Below are positions 52,272 through 62,035 of a stretch of 64,000 nucleotides of DNA, in pieces. The notes under the pieces are model-generated. The model saw only the letters and a list, made by a program, of their open reading frames with translations, was not told where the DNA came from and searched no databases. Source of the DNA: Nannochloropsis oceanica. Taxonomy: Eukaryota; Sar; Eustigmatophyceae; Eustigmatales; Monodopsidaceae. Each line of letters starts with the position of its first letter. Within the stretch, counting starts at the first letter, position 1. The stretch lies in the NCBI GenBank assembly GCA_004519485.1, contig CP038131.1:455501-519500 (forward strand), given 5' to 3'. A program made the translations under genes and the position numbers.

Positions 52272-53121
52272 TCTGCCGCGCCTATCATTTTGTTTGGACG
52301 GTTGAGTGTGCAGCGTTTTTGTGTATATTGTTTGAGTGAGGCGCGACGGAAAATTATTAACGAGACGATTCAGTCGCTTCTCGGGACCGATGCCAGGCTG
52401 AGCGAGGGGGAGAGCGGGAGAAGGGGAGAAAGGAGGATGAGAACCACTGTGATCGCACTGATGCAATGGCCAATGGTTGAAGTGGCTGCTAGAGAATTTA
52501 ATATGTCACAAGCACAATTGAGACGCAGTTTCCATGCCGATGCACGACACACAATGGCATGTCGAGTGGGGAAACATACGTCGCTTGAACTTGACGCGCG
52601 TGCGCACGCGAAGAAAGTGGGGGGGGCAGTCACCATGAGCCTCAAGCTGGTAAGACGAGCGATTTCCCGTTTTCCCTTTTTCCCTTATCGTCCTTTTATT
52701 TTTATTTTTCAATTCGTTTCATATTTTGCGGTACCTATCGACGGTCGATCAGAGGCATGTCACACACTTTCCGGAGACATCCACGGGTCTTTTCTTGCGT
52801 ACGCACTCCTCAAGACGACCTCCCACTCGACAAAAAGGCCGCCATTTATGCGTTTTATTTTCATCGCCACCCTCACTTTCATTCTCATACAGAATCGTCA
52901 CACGGCTGCATGTGCAGACCGTTATTGTCGACGTTTTGGGTTGGGAAAACGGGTCAATGTTTCTCCTTCGTCCTTCTCAGTTTGGGCATGAGGGGCCAAA
53001 CTTCCTCCCAACCAACCCCTCCTATTTCTTTTTCTCCGCTCTTCCCGTCACACCTCTCTTATTGTTTTCATCTGACCAATTGAACAATCGGTCACCATTA
53101 AACTAAACTTATACATAATTA
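52272..53121. other. Intergenic region, promoter of LRR gene and 3' end of ABCG gene
   Basis: About 0.85 kb. A plus-strand frame (52290-52991) stays open without an early ATG, and its product has no motif. One donor-like site (AAGCTG|gtaaga near 52650) exists, but no convincing partner exon. No gene supported. Confidence 0.4.
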
Positions 53122-55707
53122 CTACATCACCTTGATCCTCTCCCGACTCGTCCTCAACAACAAAATTAAATACGCCAACAACCTGAATACGATCGCCGCA
53201 CCCGCCAAAGCCCACAAACTTGTGCTCAAACTTAACACATTCAAATTTTCCAATACATGCTCAGGGTTTGGCATCTCCGGCGTAAACCTCGTAGTTGACG
53301 GTCGATATTCATTAGACATCATTGCCCCGATGGAAAACCGCAAGATACTGATATAAGAAAGAAATTCGCGGATGCCCTTGACCAGATTCAAATCGTACAT
53401 GATCCCTGAAAAGACTATATTAGGCAAGACCAGGACCGGGGCAATTGCCAAAGCTATCTGAGGGTCATTCGTGAGTGCTGCCAGGCAATAGCCAAATGAG
53501 CCAAAACACAAGGCATTCAAAATCATCACGCCAGCGAAGATAAAGAAGGCATCAGCCGAGCGTTGTAGCCCAGCCATGGCCCATATGAGGACCGCAAATA
53601 CGAAAGGCATCACAATCTCATTCGCCCACCCCGTCAGCGTCTTGGATAGATAATATGCCCCCACCCGATTAGCTCCTGCTTGATTTTCCCGCATAAAGAC
53701 CTTCGTTTCAGCGGCAAAGGCTATGACTGTCGCGTATAACACAATCAAAAACGTTTGCAAATTCGCCAGGAAAAACAACCCTTGCGTATTCTTTACCTGC
53801 TGGGCCGTCACTGGTGCATTTGGGGGGGAGGCATAAGCAAGGCCAAGAATCAGCCCGGTGATCAGACCACTCCCCAGGGAAGCGCCAAAGGACATGGGGT
53901 CGCGGTAAAGCGCGCGGACATTTCGCTTCAAACACAGCCAAAACTGCGTCCTGCCCGACGATTGGAAGTGCCGCATTTTGAAGCTGCGGTGATATAGCAA
54001 CAAATCAGGGTCCTCCACATCCTCCTGCCAGTCAGACATAGCCTCGAATTCAGCAGAGGCTTGATACGCACTCACCAAGCCATCGATCCTCCTCTGACTT
54101 GCATCGACGTCTTGGGGGTGCAACGCCACGAGCACCACGAAGAAATCCGCCGGATTGTAATTCTTCGGGCAGAAGAGAGTGTGGTCACCGAGCTTTTCAA
54201 AGTATGTGGCAAGGGTCTTCCTGGGGCCCATGTAGACGAGGCGGCCTTGCGTCATGAGCATAACGTGGGTGAAGAGGGCGAAAGTATCGGAGGAGGGTTG
54301 GTGGATTGTGCCGATAACAAGACGCCCCCCTGCGGCGATGCTACGCAAAGCAATGCAGACGCTCTTGGCCATGGCAGCATCTAGACCTGGGGACATTGAG
54401 CGTGTGGAAGGGTGAGGGCGAAGGAGTGATAGAAGCAGAAATAAGTTACGGGGCAAATCCTACTCCATCCCTGGGGCCGATCCTATTTCAACGCCCCTTG
54501 ATCGCGTCCTCCCTCTTGCCTTTCGTCCATCCAAGGCTCAAAACGCACCCGTAGTAAATTCATCAGCGTAGATAATGACCGGATCAGACAACAGTTCAGT
54601 AGCGAAGGAGACCCGCCGGCGCTCCCCCCCCGAAAGGCCACGGACAAAGCTACCAGGGCCCCCCAACATGCTGTCGGCAACATGCTCCAGATTCACGGCC
54701 TTGAGCAGCTCGTCCACACGTTCAAGTCGGAGGTCCGTGCGGACGCAAGGGTCGCATCGGAGCAAGGCGTGGAAGGTAAGGTGCTCGCGAATGGTCTCTG
54801 TGGGGATAAAGAGGTCGTCTTGGTGCACGAACCCAACCAAACTGAAGTACCGGCCGTCTATCTCTTTGTTATTCCTGAGAGACAGGGGGGGAAATAGAGA
54901 ACGAGGTTGACTATAAATATCTCTTTACGCGGGAGAATACATACTGAAAAGGAAAATCAATATTATCGAAATCAAAATCACTCACACAAAAATGTTTCCA
55001 ACAAAGCTCTGATTCCGCATCGAAAGACAGTCCAGGAAAGAAGTCTTGCCACAGCCCGAACTCCCCATCACCGCTACCAGCTGGCCCTTTTCCGCGTGGC
55101 CCACGATGCCGTCCAAAATCGTTTTTTGGCTCATAGTCGCGGGTGCTGTCGTCTCGTCCCGTCTTCTCAAAATCATGCCGAAGCCCTTGCTCCCGCCCTT
55201 GATGCTGCTGCTGGTAGTGGTAGTGCTGCTGCCGGTACTGCTAGGTTTCATGGGTACCTGCAACTTAATCTTCCAACTTAATGAAAAATGCTCACCCTCG
55301 TACGATTTGCCACGACTTACACGCAGCCGAGTCTGTGTTTTTGTGGAGAATGCTTTTCCCAATGGCGGGCGCACGACCACAAAGCTCGGGTTCGATTCGC
55401 CCAGCGCCGAATAGCTGTTACTCAAGCTGCTTTTGCGTCTATCGACACTATCTCCCTCTATTCCTCCATCATCAGATTCCTCAGCCGCCTTTTTAATTGC
55501 CGTTACGACGCCACGGTCTCCACACACCTCGTAAGCAAGGCCCACAGTCACTGCTCTCGTTGGAGAAGCCTTCTCGGGAACATCGATGGCCGCCACATCT
55601 AACCCTTCAGCACCTGCGTCCAGCTGGATTTGGGGACGGGTTGAAAGGTACAAAGACGTGCGAGAGTTGAGGAGTTGGAGATGATACGAGGGGAATATGA
55701 ATGGCAT
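53122..55707 (-). CDS. ABCG-type half-size ABC transporter
   Basis: Three exons: complement(join(53122..54386, 54549..54874, 54986..55707)), about 770 aa. An N-terminal nucleotide-binding domain precedes a six-helix membrane domain, the reverse order that defines ABCG (White/ABCG2). Walker A is GSSGCGKTS, Q-loop VGFVHQDDLF, signature LSGGERRRVS, H-loop TIHQPSS. Walker B reads VIIYADEFTTGLDA, with Phe where nearly all relatives have Pro (DEPT). The membrane half starts at WLCLKRNVRALYRDP and has the typical segments up to the C-terminus. Substrate unknown; ABCGs export lipids, sterols or xenobiotics. The 5' end is uncertain: the ATG at 55707 is the first in frame, but an acceptor at ~55790 (tgtgtag) and a good donor at 55915 (CAAAG|gtacgt) hint at another 5' exon. 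Linker ~residues 150-200 is Ser/Thr/Gly-rich. Confidence 0.85.
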
Positions 55708-56579
55708 GGTGGCAAGAGGTAAGGACGGACGGTAAATCAGCAGGCAACCGGATGATAGAAGCGACCTTGCCCGAAACCTTAACCTCGTATCTACACACAA
55801 ATATGAGCAATCAATGCGGGACGTTCGACTAGCTGGCGATCTGCACTATTATCCGCTGGAGCATGCGCTGAAAAGGAGCAACAAACGAGCTTTCCTACGA
55901 TACACACTCACGTACCTTTGGTGCTTCGTCCATGGCCTTGCTTTCGTTAGCAGCTGGGCACTTGCCTCAGAGTCTACCAGTCCCCGCAATCCAGCAGAAA
56001 TTTCTGTGAGAGTATGGATATGGGGTATGTTGAGATCAATCAGGGGCCAGACCAGCAAGGCACTCGCGAAGTATGGCAATAATGCGATGCAAAGAGAAGG
56101 AGCAAATCAGCAAAAGAACTTCCTTGAAGGAGATCGATAGTGACTCTCGAGCATAGTAAGTTGTGTAATCATCTGTGTCCGAAACTATTGTTGCGCATCA
56201 ATATATACCGCCTTGGCTGGCAGCCTGTAAACATCCCAAGCCCCATGACCATGCTATCCAACTAGTCGCCCTCTCGCCTTAGCCGGCCTTAGCCCCCCTT
56301 CGCCGACCGAGAAACACAGCAATGAAAAAGTACGGGAGAGAGGGCTACCCACAGACACACACATGCGTGCTTACCCGGTCCTGCCCACCCTCTTGCCTTC
56401 ATACATCGACAGAGAGACTACCGTACTTCGAGGCCTGGAATCCTAGCCCTCTTTCCTACTTGCACGCCCTCGCTCCTGCTCCAAGCTCACGATTCCAACC
56501 CCGCCCCCTCATTTCCTCATTACACCTGACAACATTCCCTTTCTCCCGGGAAATTTCCTCCAGCCCTTCGCGCCGGAGT
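55708..56579. promoter_or_regulatory. Divergent region, ABCG (-) / coiled-coil gene (+)
   Basis: About 0.9 kb. Holds both promoters and possibly a 5' exon of the ABCG gene on the minus strand (open frame 55916-56100 ending in donor CAAAG|gtacgtgag, coding a hydrophobic stretch LPYFASALLVWPLIDL, but without an ATG). Confidence 0.4.
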
Positions 56580-57809
56580 ATGCCGCCTCCACCGTCGCTC
56601 TCCTCCCCGCGACCACCATCGTCGTCAGCAGCTCACCAAGCTGACGTCTCGTCGCCTTTGCAGACGCTGGTGGAGGACCAGGCCATGCTAAGCGTCTTCT
56701 GGAGCGAATGGCGGGCGGCCGAGCACAAGTTTCTTTGTCGTGCCGAAGGTATGTCACGGGGGAGGAAGTCTACCGGTTTTTGATGTGAGAGGGAGAGGGA
56801 GGGGAGTATGCGTCTGGATGTGTGCTTGCACGCATGAGGGGAAAAGAGGGATGGTGCCCTGAATAAGGCCACGAGTTGCTGCATAGCGGAAGAGTGGAAA
56901 ACAGCGTGCTTCTTAGGCTAGTCTATTAATTTCTCACTTGTACTCATAATCCTGGAAATCTACTTCTTTCGCATCCTCAACAGCTAAACACATTTCACCC
57001 GAATACAATCACTTGCCGGCCGAGACGACGCCCACAAGAAGAAGCAGCAGAAGGCGCCCACGAGCCACGACGGTCATTACTGACCCCTTCTCCTCCTCTC
57101 GATGTGCAAGTCCAGGACGAGCGGCAACTGCTTGTGAGGAGAACAAAGAAGGAGAGGAGGAAGAGGTGGAAGACCTGGAATCGTTGTTGCTGTCCTCTAT
57201 GCTACTTTTCGAGAAGGGCACCATTTTCAACAGCAGCAGAATGCAGCAACAGCACCAGCACCAACGACGACACCTTTCCTCGCTCGTTCAACAAGAAAAT
57301 GCTGTCTGTATGACAGAAGAGGATCGAGACGCCAAGCAAGCCGAATGTAGTGGGGTCGGGGGAGGCAAAAAAGACGAGGGGGAGGACGTGGCGGCAAGAG
57401 GGGAGGGAGCCACTGATGCTGGTGCCGCACTCGCGAGGCAGGCGGCATACGAAGCGAAGATTCAGAAGTTGGAGGCCCAGATGGTGGAGACAGAGGTGTT
57501 GTTAGGTTCGGACACGGGGACGATTATATTGAGGTTGGAGGTGAGTGAAAGGCGTGGATAGGAGTGGGGAGAGGGATGGGGTGGGAGGGCGATGGAGTTT
57601 TCTTGGTAATTTTTGAAAAGGAATTGAACTCGCGATCCACTGGGGGCGTTTTACTTCAAACGGCTGCTTACAGATACACCACACGTAACTTCTTACAGCG
57701 GGAGCTTGCCCAAACCCGTCTGGAGCTTGCGGAAATGGAGGCCGCGAAGGACGACTTGGAGGTGCAGCTGGTCAACCTGCTTCACAAAACTAGTGAGAAA
57801 CGGAAGTAG
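56580..57809 (+). CDS. Coiled-coil protein of unknown function
   Basis: Three exons: join(56580..56748, 56984..57540, 57699..57809), 278 aa; both junctions keep frame. The start ATG at 56580 is chosen because the upstream open frame (ATG at 56322) is Ser/Pro/Leu-rich and leader-like; the longer start is possible. A Pro/Ser-rich N-terminus is followed by a compact helical piece (LVEDQAMLSVFWSEWRAAEH), an acidic stretch (EENKEGEEEEVEDLESLL) and, at the C-terminus, a heptad-rich coiled coil (AAYEAKIQKLEAQMVETEVL and RLELAEMEAAKDDLEVQLVN). No known domain or targeting signal seen; a scaffold or dimerising role is plausible but not shown. Confidence 0.65.
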
Positions 57810-58394
57810 GAAAGCAAGTTAAAAAAAATGAACCAACGACAGGGGCTGTATTTGTGGTGGAATAAGGAGGAGGGTAGGGTGGTACGTGTGTCTTCGCGGG
57901 GATGCGGAGGGAGGAGGTTTGCCTGAGGGAGCGGACGCATGCTGTCTTCTAGACCATTTTATTTGTAGCTCTGTGCCATAAACTTGCAATTTGAAGAAGA
58001 AAATAAGAAAAGGACACATATACACCCTGTTGGTCTGCTTGCCTCGTCGTCACACATCCAATGATCTCCACACAATAGCTGGGCCCTTGCCCAGGCTTCC
58101 TGTCGCTGTGGTGCACGATGAGAAAGCACAGCCAGTAGTGTGAGGACATCATACTTTCTCATAGTCCACCACATCGACAGGAAACCCGGACAAGGGCCCC
58201 TCTAAACATGCCTGGCGAGCATGACCATAGCTTGACACTCAGTCCAAAAGCGCTCGGCTGCTTCGCGCAACTCGCTTTTCCTCGAACCCCCTTGCGTCCT
58301 TTCCGTGTTCGTCATCCAAAGTAACCCCAATCCACACACACAATACTCCCCACAGGCAAGGAGCGGTTTCAAATAGCATCAACGACGGGAAAGG
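57810..58394. other. Intergenic region between coiled-coil gene and NEDD8-like gene
   Basis: About 0.6 kb: 3' UTR of the coiled-coil gene, the 46-bp inverted repeat described separately (58081-58199) and the promoter/5' UTR of the NEDD8-like gene. Confidence 0.5.
58081..58199. repeat. 46-bp imperfect inverted repeat (hairpin) with 27-nt loop
   Basis: Left arm 58081-58126 and right arm 58154-58199 are reverse complements at 40 of 46 positions, beginning gggcccttg on the left and ending caagggccc on the right, with a 27-nt spacer. A transcript from either strand would fold into one long, nearly continuous stem. It sits ~270 bp after the coiled-coil stop codon and ~200 bp before the NEDD8-like start. 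It could be a pre-miRNA-like or siRNA-producing hairpin, a transcript-end structure, or a tiny foldback element. Confidence 0.8.
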
Positions 58395-59276
58395 ATGCAG
58401 GTTCGTGTGCTTGTCGGTGGCTTTTGCACTCTCCAATTTGTAGATTGTATGCCCCCTCTCATCATCATCGCTGTTCCTCCCCGGGGAGGGCTTCCACGTG
58501 CCAATAATATCAGCTCTCACATTCGCCTCCATCTCTTCCCCACCCCGCACGTTATCACAACACTCTACATCGGGTACTGTCCACACCGCCGCACCAGATC
58601 CTAATCAAGGCAAGTTTCCTCCCTCCTTCTCACCCCCCCCCCCCCTTACGCCGATTCCCATCTCTCACTCCGCTCTCCTCTCCATTCATACTCCACGCAG
58701 ACATTGACGGGCCGTAAGCAGTCGTTCAATTTTGAGCCAGAAGAGAAGGTGTGTATCCGTGTTGTGTGGGTAACGATGACCGATTCTCCTGCGCCCAAAG
58801 TCATCTCAATCGTCTCTCGTTTCCTCCTATCCGTTTCTTCGCGTAGGTCGAAGCGGTAAAGCAGGCGTTGCAAGAGAAGGAAGGCATCCAAGTTGACCAG
58901 ATTCGATTGATTTACGCGGGAAAGCAGCTGTACGTATGATTACCAGTAGTCGTTCGTCTGGGTGGTATGTGTATGTGTGGTACCTCTGTTAGATATTCAT
59001 GTCGATAGGGAAATGGGGCGGGGAAGACAATGAGTTATCTCGCACCCTCTCCCGTTTATTTTTTACTCGCTGATATTTTATTTCCTGCTATCAATTCGAG
59101 TTTACAATGCCTCGCCTCGCTCTCCTCAACCCTCACCGACTCTTCTGTCTCTTCCTCCTTTCCCCCCCTCCCTTATCCTCCACAACAGTGCGGATGACAA
59201 GACCCTTTCTTTTTACAATGTAGTGGCCGGTGGTACGATACACATGGTCCTGCAGCTTCGCGGCGGATTTAAATAG
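58395..59276 (+). CDS. NEDD8/RUB1-like ubiquitin-family modifier, with a 12-nt microexon
   Basis: Best model has five exons: join(58395..58400, 58598..58609, 58701..58748, 58847..58929, 59189..59276), 78 aa. ATGCAG (Met-Gln) is followed by donor gttcgt. A 12-nt exon codes ILIK between accag and a GC-type donor (AAG|gcaagt). The next exon starts TLTGRKQSFNFEPEEK. The product begins MQILIKTLTGRK, the exact register of ubiquitin (MQIFVKTLTGK), and continues [35 protein letters not shown] to LQLRGGFK. Gly75-Gly76 is followed by a two-residue tail to be trimmed. Residue 72 is Gln; ubiquitin has Arg and NEDD8 has Ala there, the position E1 enzymes read, so this is NEDD8-like rather than ubiquitin. 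NEDD8 activates cullin-RING ligases. Exons 3-5 are firm; the first two are inferred. Confidence 0.85.
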
Positions 59277-60045
59277 GAGAAGACGGGGAAGGAAGGAAGA
59301 AGAGGGGAAAGGTGAGAGGGTGCGGTGAGGATGGGATGCATGTAGACGTACATATGGATGGAGCAAGGCGGAGAAAAAACTTTTAGTGGGCAAAATTAAT
59401 CTAAAAAAGAAAATGACTGCATATGCCAGTATGAAGATTGCTTTCAGGCCTTGAATTACGTTAGCCTCTCTCTGCTGGAGTAATCCCGTTCGCTAAACAT
59501 GGATGGGTGCGTGAGCTTCTTGGCCGACCAACAGGCAGGAAGGGGCAACGACAGGAACGTCAAAAGAGTGATGGCAGCACAACAACCAAGTCAGGCGTTA
59601 TGGAACCTCTCTCGCTCGGCCAAAATCACTCTTACCAAAATGGGATTTTTGATCCATTCCGTTTCCTGGTAGTCCGTCTTCTCTGTACTCCACCCTCAGA
59701 CTCTCTGGCTTCCAGCTTGAAGATGAGAAGCACTTGGAAGCACACAACCGGCTGCATACCCTACCTCCCCTCTCCCCCAACCGCAAACACAAGGAACGCG
59801 CGTTTTCCACCTCCGTGCTTCCACTCTACTCTAGCCACGTACCTACTCCACAAACAAACATTTCATCCACCTCTCCACCTCTCCCCCTCTCTGCCCTACT
59901 CTTCCTCCTCTCCTCCATCCTCTCCCCCGCCTTCCAGCGTCGCAATAACCTTCTCCACCTTTTCCAGAATCTCGGCGTTCTCGGGCGAGCTTGACGCACC
60001 GGACGCGTCCAGCTTTTCTAAGCCCTTCAATATTGATGTCGTTCA
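59277..60045. other. Convergent region (NEDD8-like / COX subunit), with a possible extra minus-strand exon
   Basis: About 0.77 kb. On the minus strand, after an acceptor-like cttag near 60017, a frame reads KLDASGASSSPENAEILEKV, then VIATLEGGGED and an acidic end with a stop at about 59900. It looks protein-like and could be a last exon of the gene at 60.0-60.7 kb or of another transcript, but no matching donor was found. Otherwise nothing recognised. Confidence 0.35.
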
Positions 60046-60656
60046 TCAGGGGAGGGATGAGGGGAGCTGAGTCAGAAATGAACAGTTTTGGGCCATGGAT
60101 TCATAATGCTTCTTGGCTCGATCCATCCATTCCTTGTGGTGAGCAGGGTGTGGTGCAGCCACTGGTCCTTTTTGGACTACTGCTCGGTTAAGAGTGCCCC
60201 CCCCTCTCCCACCGTTTGACAAATGAATACATACCTTGTAGTAAGTCTTGTAGGTACGTGTGGTGGGTGCGGCGATGGCGGCCTTCCAGAAGACGCCGCC
60301 TGTGGGTTAGATGAGCACGGGATTGGCGGGGTGTGAATGAAACTAAGAATCCAAGAGTACAATCAAGCAAACGCCCGTCATCCGCTCTGCCTACTCCCCA
60401 CTATCATTTCCCAGCACGACACGCATGCACCGTGCCATCAGCACTCCGCGTGTACGCAGCACGACACGCATGCACCGTGCCATCAGAACTCCGCGCATGT
60501 GCAATAGGACAATAACCCTCTCCGTTCCGAGAGGCAAGCCTCCTTCCTTTCTCCCGTCCCGCTGCCCCTCCGCCCAGCCTACTCATACGACTTACCGACA
60601 ATACCCAGACCCGTCCCAATCATGGCCTCGCGGATCAGGAGCTTGACGGCAGACAT
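60046..60656 (-). CDS. Small cytochrome c oxidase subunit, COX5C/COX6C-like
   Basis: Three exons: complement(join(60046..60132, 60235..60299, 60596..60656)), 70 aa. The product starts MSAVKLLIREAMIGTGLGIVGGVFWKAA, continues TRTYKTYYKEWMDRAKKHYES and resembles plant COX5c (VKELVIGLTLGLAAGSVWK ... RKTRAFYDLLEKGE): a short N-terminus, one membrane helix rich in Gly, the V-x-W-K edge and a charged C-terminal helix with an aromatic pair. Such subunits lie in the inner mitochondrial membrane around the catalytic core of complex IV. Intron 1 (296 nt) carries a two-copy 45-bp repeat. Exon 3 acceptor (cacaag) is acceptable but not strong, so the last ~20 residues are uncertain. Family call is by pattern only. 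Confidence 0.6.
60413..60502 (+). repeat. Two-copy 45-bp tandem repeat inside an intron
   Basis: Adjacent copies 60413-60457 and 60458-60502 share agcacgacacgcatgcac and cgtgccatcag, with only a few changes near the ends. They lie within intron 1 of the COX-like gene. Confidence 0.85.
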
Positions 60657-61153
60657 GGCGTTATGCTGAACGAACGTGAGATGTGGTCGTCGTGATGGAG
60701 AGGAAAAGGAGAAGGGATGAGTCTGACTTAGCCTCGAGCCTTTTGGGGCCTTCGCCTTGATTGCACACAACAGCACACGCCCGAACCGCCCTAGCCACCC
60801 AAAGAAAATTTGTATCTATCTGGCTGCAGGTCATTTTCGTCCAGAGTGCATGAGAGACCATGGAGGTACAAAAGACATACGGCCTCGATTGTTGATGTGC
60901 GCTCGTTCTTCGGTCCACATCATTTGCTCGCTGTCGCCGGGGTGATCAACAGGTCGACGACGACGACGACGCCGCTGACTTGTGTCGCTGCCGCTGACCA
61001 TCCCATTTCCCTAGCTTTCACTCCCTAGCTCAACTCCTTGCCTTCCGTCCGGTCTCACGCTCACGTTCACAGGTGATCTCGTCAACCTGCAGCACCAGAA
61101 AACTTACTCTTCCGCTGGGACGCCCTTGTCACCTGTCCGCCTCTTCCATCACC
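60657..61153. promoter_or_regulatory. Divergent promoter region, COX-like (-) / plastid membrane protein (+)
   Basis: About 0.5 kb between opposing start codons. A cgacgacgacgacg run occurs near 60955-60972. The frame of the plus-strand gene is open back to 61073 but has no ATG there. No motif assigned. Confidence 0.45.
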
Positions 61154-62035
61154 ATGAGTCACCTCCTACCCCTTCTCGTCCTGGCCCTGGCAGTTTTGTG
61201 CTGCATCACCACCGCTTTTGTCGTGCCCGTGCCATCATTAACACATTCTAACGCTGTGCTATTTAGCTGCACATCGTTGCGGAGGACCTCGGGTGTCCTC
61301 AGCATGGCCAAAGGACGCAAAGCGGCGAAGAAGCGTAAGACAGTCCCTCCCCCGTTTCCCCGCGATGACGAGCAGGACTCTAGCAGCAGCACCATCTCAA
61401 CCACCACCAAGGCAAAGGATAACGAGACCCAGTCATTTGGCATCTTAGGCTCGGATGGTAGCAGCAGTGACAAGGTAGGCGTGGGATTTGGTGCCACCAA
61501 GCCCTCGTCGTCTGTGGGTTCCGGAAAACTCTCTGCCATGGACGTTGACGCCGCATTTGAGAAGACTATGAGCAAGATCAAGGGTCAAGACCGCATGTCC
61601 GCCTCGCCTTTAGGTGGTGTGGTCGTGCCAGGTGGGCCCGGACAAGCGCCAGTGAGGGCAGATGGCAAGGTGCCCGTGCGAAACATTGGCATCTTTGATG
61701 TGGTGCCCCAGTCGGTACAGAGTGGCTTCGAGCTCACTCTCTTTGCCTTGTTAACATTGAATTTGTTAGTTATCATTGTGATTGGCACGGGGTTCGCAGT
61801 TGAAGCGTTGCCCACATCGAATTTGGACTTGCCAGACTTTTTGGTGAAATTGTCGAAGCTGGTTCAGCCTTTTATCCAGAAGACTGATGCCCTCTTCACT
61901 CCTGCCTTGGGTGTTTTTTTCCTTTTGTCGTCTTTGTTGGGATCTTTTAAGATCGCTCAGTTGTCTCAGGGTACAACAACATATGTAGAAAAGAAGGAGA
62001 TTGACAAACAAATGAAGGGACGCAGAAAGAGATAA
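61154..62035 (+). CDS. Plastid-targeted membrane protein of unknown function
   Basis: 293-aa single exon with start in ATCACCATGAG context. A signal peptide (MSHLLPLLVLALAVLCCITT) is followed directly by AFVVPVPS, an ASAFAP-type junction, and a Ser/Arg-containing transit stretch, then a basic patch (AKGRKAAKKRK). A long Ser/Gly/Thr-rich region leads to two predicted transmembrane helices near the C-terminus: about FELTLFALLTLNLLVIIVIG and LFTPALGVFFLLSSLLGS, separated by an amphipathic segment (LPDFLVKLSKLVQPFI). The tail is basic (KQMKGRRKR). The layout suggests a thylakoid or envelope protein with both termini in the stroma. I do not recognise the family. Confidence 0.8.
   Translation: MSHLLPLLVLALAVLCCITTAFVVPVPSLTHSNAVLFSCTSLRRTSGVLSMAKGRKAAKKRKTVPPPFPRDDEQDSSSSTISTTTKAKDNETQSFGILGSDGSSSDKVGVGFGATKPSSSVGSGKLSAMDVDAAFEKTMSKIKGQDRMSASPLGGVVVPGGPGQAPVRADGKVPVRNIGIFDVVPQSVQSGFELTLFALLTLNLLVIIVIGTGFAVEALPTSNLDLPDFLVKLSKLVQPFIQKTDALFTPALGVFFLLSSLLGSFKIAQLSQGTTTYVEKKEIDKQMKGRRKR

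Noticed and set aside
52290-52991. 233-codon plus-strand frame
   Set aside because: No early ATG, no motif and composition unlike neighbours. It includes the promoter side of the LRR gene.
55380-55410. tRNA T-loop-like sequence (gggttcgattcgccc)
   Set aside because: No anticodon arm, D arm or acceptor stem could be formed around it, and it codes ESNP residues of the ABCG protein.
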